A stretch of DNA of 24,460 nt, taken from a virus. The first letter of the stretch is position 1. Every line of letters begins with the position of its first letter. The DNA lies in the IMG/VR virus record IMGVR_UViG_3300010332_000008, positions 1 through 24,460 of that record. One strand, 5' to 3'. The position numbers and the translations under genes were made by a program. Of this stretch, positions 15,158-22,300 are shown piece after piece. The notes beneath the pieces were generated by a model. That model worked only from the letters and a program-made list of their open reading frames with translations, was not told where the DNA came from and made no database searches.

Positions 15158-15538
15158 ATGACAGCATACAAAGGTTGGAATGCAAAGATACTGAAAGATG
15201 GTCAAGTGATAGGAACTGCTAGAGAAGTAAGAGTCACAGTAGACCATTCTCTTGAAAGATATTACATCCCATTCAGTAGGACACCTTATGAAATACGAGA
15301 AGGACAGATAAAGATAGACGGAACAATACGAAAGTTGTGGGTTGACAAGACTTATCTAACTTTGTTGGCAAATACTGGTACTCTAACTAATTTTGATCTT
15401 GAATTACAGGTGAACAATTTGCATCTCTATATCTACAATTGTAAGTTTTCTAAAGGAGAGATCACTGTTCCTCAAGATGGTTGGATAACAGAAGACCTTG
15501 ACTTTATTGGTTCTTCTATTGCTGTTGTAGAAACTTAA
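15158..15538 (+). CDS. tail tube protein, first paralogue
   Basis: ATG 15158 (126 aa) is preferred over in-frame GTG 15149, because MTAYKGWNAK then aligns with the start of the second paralogue. It is a small beta protein with GQIKIDGTIRKLWVDKTYL and TLTNFDLELQV, typical of tail-tube subunits, and it ends in ITVPQDGWITEDLDFIGSS. It has roughly 45% identity by eye to the gene at 15585, including YKGWNAKI, TGTL and PQDGW. It lacks its own promoter and its codon use is less C-rich than that of the second copy. It may be a minor tube protein such as the first ring, or an older duplicate. Confidence 0.65.
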   Translation: MTAYKGWNAKILKDGQVIGTAREVRVTVDHSLERYYIPFSRTPYEIREGQIKIDGTIRKLWVDKTYLTLLANTGTLTNFDLELQVNNLHLYIYNCKFSKGEITVPQDGWITEDLDFIGSSIAVVET

Positions 15539-15540
15539 GG

Positions 15541-15548
15541 TTTAAATA
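15541..15548 (+). promoter_or_regulatory. archaeal TATA box (TTTAAATA) of the major tail-tube gene
   Basis: Its last base is 37 nt before ATG 15585. A GGTGGTGAGAG SD region sits near 15571-15581. It gives the second tube gene its own transcript. Confidence 0.65.
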
Positions 15549-15584
15549 ACAATCAAAGATAAGATAGAAGGTGGTGAGAGAAGA

Positions 15585-15962
15585 ATGGCGACATATAAAG
15601 GTTGGAATGCTAAAATCTACAAGGATGGACTGTTGATAGGACACTGTGATTCAGCATCAGTAGAAATAGCCACTAACCTAGAAGCCTACTATGAAATAGG
15701 CTCCAGAGTACCAACTGATCTAGTTGCTGGTAATCAAGAAGTCACTGGCTCCCTCTCAAAGGCTTGGGTCAACAAGGACTATCTACAACTAGTTGCTGGT
15801 ACAGGAACACTCTCTGAATTTGATCTTTGCTTTGAAGTTGAAAATGGACCAAAAATCTATTGCTACGACTGTAAGTTTGAGAGAGGAGCAGTGGACATTC
15901 CACAAGACGGTTGGTTGAAAGAAGACTTTGACTTCAGGGCAAAATCAGTAGCAGTCCTCTAG
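15585..15962 (+). CDS. major tail tube protein, second paralogue
   Basis: This 125-residue protein begins MATYKGWNAKIYKDG and has the tube-type beta pattern (SASVEIATNLEAYYEIGSRV, QEVTGSLSKAWVNKDYLQL, GTGTLSEFDLCFEVENGP) with the end CYDCKFERGAVDIPQDGW shared with its neighbour. It has its own promoter, a strong SD and a stem-loop just after the stop, and its codons are closer to those of the capsid gene. These features point to the abundant tube subunit. Cys pairs (CYDC) are partly shared with the first copy (YNC). Tube proteins polymerise around the tape measure. Confidence 0.7.
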   Translation: MATYKGWNAKIYKDGLLIGHCDSASVEIATNLEAYYEIGSRVPTDLVAGNQEVTGSLSKAWVNKDYLQLVAGTGTLSEFDLCFEVENGPKIYCYDCKFERGAVDIPQDGWLKEDFDFRAKSVAVL

Positions 15963-15964
15963 AA

Positions 15965-15995
15965 GGATTAGTACCCTAAGTAAAGGGTTTAATCC
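15965..15995 (+). promoter_or_regulatory. stem-loop just after the major tail-tube gene
   Basis: GGATTA (15965-15970) pairs with TAATCC (15990-15995), and ACCCT (15973-15977) with AGGGT (15984-15988). The inner loop is AAGTAA and a small internal bulge separates the stems. No T-tract follows, so a stabiliser, processing site or weak terminator is more likely than a strong one. Confidence 0.5.
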
Positions 15996-16021
15996 GAATC
16001 TCCAAGAAGGAGGTGTTTCGG
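15994..16021 (+). promoter_or_regulatory. stem-loop covering the SD of the tail chaperone gene
   Basis: CCGAA (15994-15998) pairs with TTCGG (16017-16021), and CTCC (16000-16003) with GGAG (16009-16012), the core of the GGAGG SD of the gene at 16023. It shares two bases with the upstream stem-loop, so the two may partly compete. It could lower chaperone translation relative to the tube protein. Confidence 0.4.
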
Positions 16022-16022
16022 T

Positions 16023-16376
16023 ATGAGTGAAGAAATTAAAGAGTTTGCTGAAGCAGCTGACTTGCTAGCTCCAGATGAAACTAAAGAAGTGACTCTGAAG
16101 ACTATAAAGAAGAAAGTCAAGATAAGACAACTGACATTTGGTGAAATAGCTGACATAGCTAAAGTATCACAGAATGATCTAGAACAGTATGTTTGGGTAG
16201 TCTACAAAGGACTAGTAGAACCAAAACTGAAAGTAGATCAAGTCAGAAAGATGGCTCCACTGACTCTAGTTGAACTAGCCTATCATATTCAGAAGTATTC
16301 AGGACTAGACCAAGACTCTATCAAGAAACTAGAAAATTTATTGAAAACAAATATCTCTTTACAGCCTTCCAAGTAA
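16023..16376 (+). CDS. tail assembly chaperone (gpG-like), zero-frame product
   Basis: This 117-residue acidic/helical protein has LKTIKKKVKIRQLTFGEIAD, a pattern like tail chaperones ('v.v.g....vr.lt..e...i'), then a helical remainder (LEQYVWVVYKGLVEPKLKVD). It lies between the tube genes and the tape measure, the standard site of the G/GT pair. SD GGAGG is at 16009-16013 inside a hairpin. A slippery heptamer at 16334 allows a -1 extension (next entries). The chaperones coat the tape measure and recruit tube subunits in known tailed phages. Confidence 0.7.
   Translation: MSEEIKEFAEAADLLAPDETKEVTLKTIKKKVKIRQLTFGEIADIAKVSQNDLEQYVWVVYKGLVEPKLKVDQVRKMAPLTLVELAYHIQKYSGLDQDSIKKLENLLKTNISLQPSK
16334..16340 (+). 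other. probable -1 ribosomal frameshift site (A AAT TTA)
   Basis: The zero frame reads GAA AAT TTA TTG, so A|AAT|TTA is a canonical X XXY YYZ heptamer. After a slip the -1 frame is open without a stop from 16340 through the 41-codon downstream gene to 16501, which would give a fusion of about 159 residues. I see no clear pseudoknot or stem directly downstream. Confidence 0.6.
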
Positions 16377-16501
16377 TGTACTACATGAAGTGGACTTTAG
16401 AAGACTTAAAGAAACTGAGAATGCCTCAATACATTTGGATAGTGAAGTCACTAGAGAAACAGAAACGGATGGAGGCAAGAGCATTAAGAGGTAAAAAGTA
16501 A
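16376..16501 (+). CDS. tail assembly chaperone T-part (gpT-like), probably made as a -1 frameshift fusion
   Basis: This is a 41-codon frame, MYYMKWTLEDLKKLRMPQYI followed by WIVKSLEKQKRMEARALRGK and a last Lys. Its ATG overlaps the preceding stop (TAATG). The same frame stays open upstream to the slippery site, where it encodes IENKYLFTAFQV, and the merged stretch FTAFQVMYYMKWTLEDLKKL looks like the second half of GT proteins (usually W....l..mp...f). So the natural product is probably the G-T fusion, although separate reinitiation at the ATG is possible. It ends two bases before the tape-measure start. Confidence 0.65.
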   Translation: MYYMKWTLEDLKKLRMPQYIWIVKSLEKQKRMEARALRGKK

Positions 16502-16502
16502 G

Positions 16503-18878
16503 ATGACATTAAGATCAAATGTAATAGTAGGCTTTGAAGTTGCAGGAAGACCACTGCAATGGTTAGAGAAGACTCTTGACCGTTTTGGCATGAGAATGCG
16601 ACTGACAGCCAGAGACCTACTAAGATTAGGTGGCACTATTTCCTCTTATTTCTCTAGAGTTGAATCAATTTGGTTAAGATTTCTACGTCTAGGAGATGTT
16701 TTTGCTGGAGGAATGGAAGAAGTAGAATGGGTACTAGGAGATTTAGCTGATGTAGTGGGAGAAGCATTAGAACCTGCTCTTGAATTCTTAGCTGATATAC
16801 TGGAAAATGTAGTAGACTATGCTGAAGAAAATCCATGGTTACAATGGGCTATTATTCTACCACTTATAATTGCTTTAGTAGGTAAGTTAGCAGCTGGAAT
16901 ACTTAGGATGGTAGGTACTATCAAACTAGCTGCAGGAACATTGATGACATGGCACCGGGAAGCACTAGGCTTTGTTGATGGTATCAGATATGTCACTATA
17001 GCTTTGACAGAAGGAAAAGAAGCAGCTGATAAATGGTTAGTTACCACAGGAAAACTTCAAAGAATGATAGCTGAAGAGAGAGACAGATTCTTCCAACTTA
17101 GAGAGGCATTAGCTGACAAGATACAAGTTACACGACAGAACATCAGTTTTATTGACAAAGAAATAGCTTCAAGAAAACGAAATATAGCACAGATAGATCA
17201 ACAGATAAATGCTCTTACAGGATTATTGGGAACAAGTCCAGAAGTGGCTGATAGAATAGAAGAATTAACAGCAAAGAGAGAGAAAGAAAGTACAGCTATA
17301 GAGAAGTTACAAGCCAGAAGAGATAGAGAAGTCAAGAAGCTTTACAAGTATCAAGATCAATTGATTGAAGTTGAAGGAGAAATAGCTTCTATTAACAAGT
17401 TAACTAAAGAATATGCTAAACAGTCAAAGAAACAAGAGAAAGGAGTCAGAGGAGTATTTACAACCGTAAAGAAAGGACTCAAACCAATGGCTAAGTGGGC
17501 TGCTATAGGAACTTCATTAATAGGACTTGCTTTTGGACTGTTTCTTGCATGGGAACCATTACAAGATCTATTTGAAGTTGTGACTGACATTCTATATGAC
17601 TTACTTTCTCCATTAGAACCAATAATAGAAAGTTTTGCAGACTGGTTAGAAGAGAATCCTGATCTAGCTAAGGCACTTATACTCTTGATACTGCTCTTGC
17701 CTGCTGTATTTCTAGGAATGAAAGTTCTAGGAAAAGTGGGAGGAATACTAGGGAAAGTATTTGGTAAGTTAGGTGATATCTTAGGAAAAGTAACATCTCC
17801 ATTTGGTAAACTGGAACAAGGAACATGGAAGACATACTTGGCTGAAGCAGCATTGATAGGAGCAGTAGCTGCACTTATCTTTTCACTGGCTTACTTCTTC
17901 ACTTCACTTATGAAGACTGGTGTGGGACTGTGGGAAGCAGTAGGTGCTCTGTCAGCTGTCTTTGCTGCTATCTTAGGATTCTTAGGTGGACTAGTGTTAC
18001 TAGCTAGAGGACTAAGTACAGTATCTTCACAAGTGTGGATGGGAATAGCTGCTCTAGCTGCTCTAGTGGGAATAGTTACTCTTCTAACTTGGGCTTTCAC
18101 TATGTTGCTTCAACCACTGACACAGATAGAAGGAGGAATAGCTGCATTGTGGAACTTAGTAGGAGCATTACTGGCACTGTTAGCTGGATGCACAATTTTG
18201 ATAGCTGTTCTAGGTGCTCTAGGTCCTCTAGCTCTACTAGGAGCAATGGCATTCTTGATGTTAGGTGCAGCTGTCTTAATGGCAGGAACAGGATTCTATC
18301 TTGCTGGAATGGGTGCACAATTACTGGCTCAAGCAATAGGTTTCTTGATTGACAAATTGGTTGAAAGTATAAGTGTACTACCACAAGCTGTAGCACTCTT
18401 ATTTGGTCTTGGTGCTGGACTTATGGCAGTTGGTATGGGAGGACTAGTAGCTCTTGCAGGACTAATGGCTGCATTCATGGGATTTACAATGTTCTCTACA
18501 GCAATTGCAATGACAGCAGGAGCTTTGTACATGTTAGCAGGAGCAATTTCTGCTGTAGCTGCTGCTCTTAGAGCTGTACCTGACTGGGCAAGAGGAATAG
18601 TAGGAGGTTTCTTAGGTGGTCTTGCTTCTATAGGTAGAGCTATTGGAGGAATGTTTGGCATACCAGGAGCACAAAGAGGTGGTATAGTGGAAAGAGCAGG
18701 AATTGTCTATGTACATCCTGGAGAATTAATAGTACCAGCTAGAGTGACACCTGAAGTAGGAGGAGAATATCACAATACTTTCTTCATCACAGCTTACATC
18801 AGAGGAGAAGAAGACATTAGAGCATTAGCTGAAGAAATCAATAAATTGCAAGCAGCAAAGATAGGGAGGACTGTCTAA
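16503..18878 (+). CDS. tail tape measure protein
   Basis: This 791-residue protein is the largest in this module apart from the fibre and directly follows the chaperones. It has a predicted hydrophobic stretch (about 112-150, WLQWAIILPLIIALVGKLAA), a long coiled coil (about 185-320, IDKEIASRKRNIAQIDQQIN), a second hydrophobic block (about 340-420) and an extended Gly/Ala/Leu-rich helical region (450-720). The C-terminus has IVYVHPGELIVPARVTPEV, a tape-measure end motif. Two EENP segments (YAEENPWLQWAIIL and LEENPDLAKALILL) suggest an internal duplication. Its length predicts a tail of roughly 120 nm by the usual 0.15 nm per residue rule. A GAGGTA SD precedes the ATG, and the stop overlaps the next start. 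Confidence 0.8.
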   Translation: MTLRSNVIVGFEVAGRPLQWLEKTLDRFGMRMRLTARDLLRLGGTISSYFSRVESIWLRFLRLGDVFAGGMEEVEWVLGDLADVVGEALEPALEFLADILENVVDYAEENPWLQWAIILPLIIALVGKLAAGILRMVGTIKLAAGTLMTWHREALGFVDGIRYVTIALTEGKEAADKWLVTTGKLQRMIAEERDRFFQLREALADKIQVTRQNISFIDKEIASRKRNIAQIDQQINALTGLLGTSPEVADRIEELTAKREKESTAIEKLQARRDREVKKLYKYQDQLIEVEGEIASINKLTKEYAKQSKKQEKGVRGVFTTVKKGLKPMAKWAAIGTSLIGLAFGLFLAWEPLQDLFEVVTDILYDLLSPLEPIIESFADWLEENPDLAKALILLILLLPAVFLGMKVLGKVGGILGKVFGKLGDILGKVTSPFGKLEQGTWKTYLAEAALIGAVAALIFSLAYFFTSLMKTGVGLWEAVGALSAVFAAILGFLGGLVLLARGLSTVSSQVWMGIAALAALVGIVTLLTWAFTMLLQPLTQIEGGIAALWNLVGALLALLAGCTILIAVLGALGPLALLGAMAFLMLGAAVLMAGTGFYLAGMGAQLLAQAIGFLIDKLVESISVLPQAVALLFGLGAGLMAVGMGGLVALAGLMAAFMGFTMFSTAIAMTAGALYMLAGAISAVAAALRAVPDWARGIVGGFLGGLASIGRAIGGMFGIPGAQRGGIVERAGIVYVHPGELIVPARVTPEVGGEYHNTFFITAYIRGEEDIRALAEEINKLQAAKIGRTV

Positions 18879-19324
18879 TGGTAAAGTTAATAGAATACAT
18901 TTGGGATCCAGACCAACATAAGTATGTTTCCTCAGGGAACACTTTCACTTTTGATCCTCCCCCTTCATCTATTCAAAAGAATGTCAAGTGTGAATGGCGT
19001 GTAAAGCACATTGGAAAGAATGAACTTAAGAAGTTCAAGTGGAGATACAGAAGAACTTCAGCTATTAAGTTGAGAGGAGTCTTACATTCAGAAAGTGACA
19101 GACTTACTCTAGAAACTTTAGGTACAAGAAATGCTCTCTTCAAATTAGAGATAGACTTTCAAGAACCAAAGAGTGCAGGAGAAGACATTGGTTCTGCTTA
19201 TCCTCCAACTGGAAGATATGGATACTTCATCATAACAGAGATGGTCTTTCAAGGAGTACCAGGACAGAATGATATTCAATATGAAATAACACTAGAAAGA
19301 GTTAGAGAAGATCAGGTGGGCTAA
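18878..19324 (+). CDS. small distal tail/hub-associated protein
   Basis: This 148-residue, mostly beta protein includes FTFDPPPSSIQKNVKCEWRV, KKFKWRYRRTSAIKLRG and YFIITEMVFQGVPGQNDIQY, then EITLERV. The strand-turn pattern with a final 'yfI.e..f..vpG....y.itLer' is that of small tail proteins between tape measure and hub in several tailed phages, for example Dit- or XkdP-type, but LysM is not visible. GGGAGGA is 7 nt before the ATG, and the start overlaps the tape-measure stop. Function is inferred from position and fold. Confidence 0.5.
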   Translation: MVKLIEYIWDPDQHKYVSSGNTFTFDPPPSSIQKNVKCEWRVKHIGKNELKKFKWRYRRTSAIKLRGVLHSESDRLTLETLGTRNALFKLEIDFQEPKSAGEDIGSAYPPTGRYGYFIITEMVFQGVPGQNDIQYEITLERVREDQVG

Positions 19325-19325
19325 A

Positions 19326-22300
19326 ATGCAATATCAAGTGATCATCAAAGACAAAAACACTGGTTCAACACTTTACACTATCGATGAAGTGAAAATTGAA
19401 TATGTTGAGATAGAACTGAATCTGTCTGACTTGTCTAGATTTCATATCAAGGTATTGAATGATCCTCCAATGGACATTGAAGAAGGAGATCTACTGTACT
19501 TCCAAATACAAAACATTGGTACAGGACTAAAAACTGTCATAGGAGGAGAAATCTTAAGAGCAAAGAAAGTAATTGATGAAGGAGAGAACTACCTTGAATT
19601 AGAAGGTGAAGATTTCTCTGCTCTATTGCAGTACAAAACAATAACTTCTGCATGGGAAGACACAGATGCAACAGACATTGTTCTTGATGTTCTTTCTCAG
19701 TTTCCTGAAATAACAACTGGAACTTATGAGAGTGCAGGAACTATCTCTTATTCATGTACAGAAAAGACAGGTTTAGAAGTTCTCCAAGATCTACACAATT
19801 ACACTGGTTTTGAATTCTATGTTACACCCAACAAAGAACTCAAATGGTTTGATCCAAACGAACATACTGGGACGACACTTACTCTGTCTGATCTAGAAAA
19901 CTATGAATGTTATGAAGAAGCACATAACATCGTAAACTTTGTTAAAGTTGTAGGAGATTATAGGAGTCCTTATCCGGAAAATGAAGCAGCTACAGAAAGT
20001 GACACTTCCAATTGGACTAGTAAAAATGGAAAGACAATTGAGTTAGTGAATTCTGGTGGATTAACTCCTAAAGTTGGTGACTACTGTCTAAGAGTAGGAC
20101 CTTATTCTGGTGATGCCTCTGATGAAATTGTGTATGATTTGGGAGGAACTCTTGATCTTACTAAACCTGGTTGTTACAAGAAGATCGAAGCTTTCTATGG
20201 ATTTGACTTTGAAGGAAAACAGAATCTCACTACTACAATGAAAATAAGATTGTACACAGATGACAGCAACTACTTTGAAACACCTTTTGGTGGACATTGG
20301 GGTATTAACATCACTAAGTATTGGGAGAAGAAAACAGCTAAAGTAGGTCCTAGAAGAGGAGTCTGGTATGTCTATGGAAGTCCAGACTGGTCACAAATAA
20401 CAAAAGTTGGTTTCTATTTTGAACTAAGTGGTTATTCAGATACTTGGTATTTCTATTTGGATGGTTTCCAATTTACAGGAGGACAGTATAATGCAACTGC
20501 ATCAGATCAGACTTCACAGAATACATGGGGTCTAAGAAAAGCCAAGACTGTCAAAGACAACTCTCTAACTTCTGATGAAATGTGTCAAGAAGTAGCAAAT
20601 GCTATTATTGCTAACTTCAAAGATCCAGTACCTGTGTTGGATAACCTAGAACTGTCAGAAGGAAATGAAACATTAGAACTAGGAAAACTGATTGATGTCC
20701 AAATACCAGAAGGAACATTCACTGACAAGAAAATAGTAAAGATCGTTCACAAGATAGATGATGGTGACTTTATTACAACTCTTTCTCTTGAGAATCCACC
20801 TAAGACAATTAATGAATTGGTTGACAGTCTGAAACATAGAATTGAACATGAAGAGACTGAACCAATAATAGAAGAAGAACCTAGTCCTTCAGGAACAGAA
20901 TATCATCCACCTCCTGACATGAGTGAAGCTGTAGATACAAGTCCTGATCCACCAAGTTTCACTTGTGCTAATATTTCAGTTGTAAGAGCAGAATCAGAGA
21001 TAGAGACTAAAGTAGCAATACAAGTATCTATCCCAAGAGTAGAAGAAGCAGGAGGCTATCTAGTAGATTACAGAAGAACAGATGAACCTGAGTGGAGAAG
21101 CATTATAGTTGAACAACCTTCAGCTGGTCCAGCTACTGTTCTTATTTCTGATGTAGAACTAGGGAAAGACTATGAAGTACATGTTGCATCACTTTCAAAG
21201 TTAGGTACAGCATCTAATTTTGTACCAGATCCACCATGTGTAGTAACAATAGAAGCAGACACTGTTCCTCCTCCTGCTCCAAGTACTATTAATGCATATG
21301 AACTGTTCAATGGAATTCTCTTAGAATGGCCTGAAGTAACTGCTGCTGACTTGAAATGTTACAATGTCTTGCATAACACTATTAATGACTTGAGTTCTGC
21401 TTCAACTATTGCAAAGATAGATGCTACAACTTACTTGTGGAAAGTACAAGATCCTAGCACTGATTATGCTGAACAATATTTCTGGGTATCAGCTGAAGAC
21501 ATCTATGGAAATGAGAGTGACAAGACTGGACCAGCAAAAGGAACACCTGCAAGAGCTAAACCTATTGATCTAACTATAGAAACAAGACCATGGACTTCTG
21601 ACATAGGAATAATTGAAGACCATAGAACTTTTGGTAAATTCTACTATGGAAGTTCTCCAATATACTATGATGTCTCTCCTGACACAATCACAGTTGGTTC
21701 AAACACTTACAATCAGTTTGTAAATTATGAACCTGATTCTTCTGCCAATGTCGTTCATACTAGATCTAGCAGCACTTCTTATTACACTACTTATTGGGGT
21801 GTACGAGTATTCAAAGTAGACTCCTCAGGCAATGAGTCAGAAATAACTGATGGGAACCCTGTTGCAATTGTATCAAGAACTTCTGATGGAGAAGGTGTTC
21901 AAACTACTACATGGTCATTTCCTGGTTGTACTCTTGATCCAACTGACAGAATTTGCATAAAATACTATTCTAGAATAGGCACATCTGACTGGGTAGAAAA
22001 ACTTAACGTTGTGACTCCTGAATTAGGAGTTTCAAGTCTTCCCGCTCAGTTATGGAGATTCAAATACTACACGAAAAGATTAACTCTGTACTTTGATCAA
22101 TACTACACTAACAATTATCTTTTCTTTGGAAAAGACAAGAACACTAGTTTTCTTGGTTTAGCTGATGGTTTCATTAAGTTTGCAGATGGTTCTAGTAAGT
22201 CAATTCTAAGAGACACTGATGGCACTAAATTGACTTCATCAGTAGAAGGAGTTCACTATGTTTATTGGGAAGATGGTGTTTCAGACTTACAATGGTCAAC

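Noticed and set aside
15965-15995. Strong intrinsic terminator after the tail-tube gene
   Set aside because: No T-tract follows and the downstream chaperone and tape-measure genes have no promoter of their own, so transcription must continue.
18035-18396. Plus-strand Ser-rich frame and minus-strand Leu-rich frames inside the tape measure
   Set aside because: Composition is what out-of-frame reading of Ala/Gly/Leu codons gives; no ribosome binding site or promoter.
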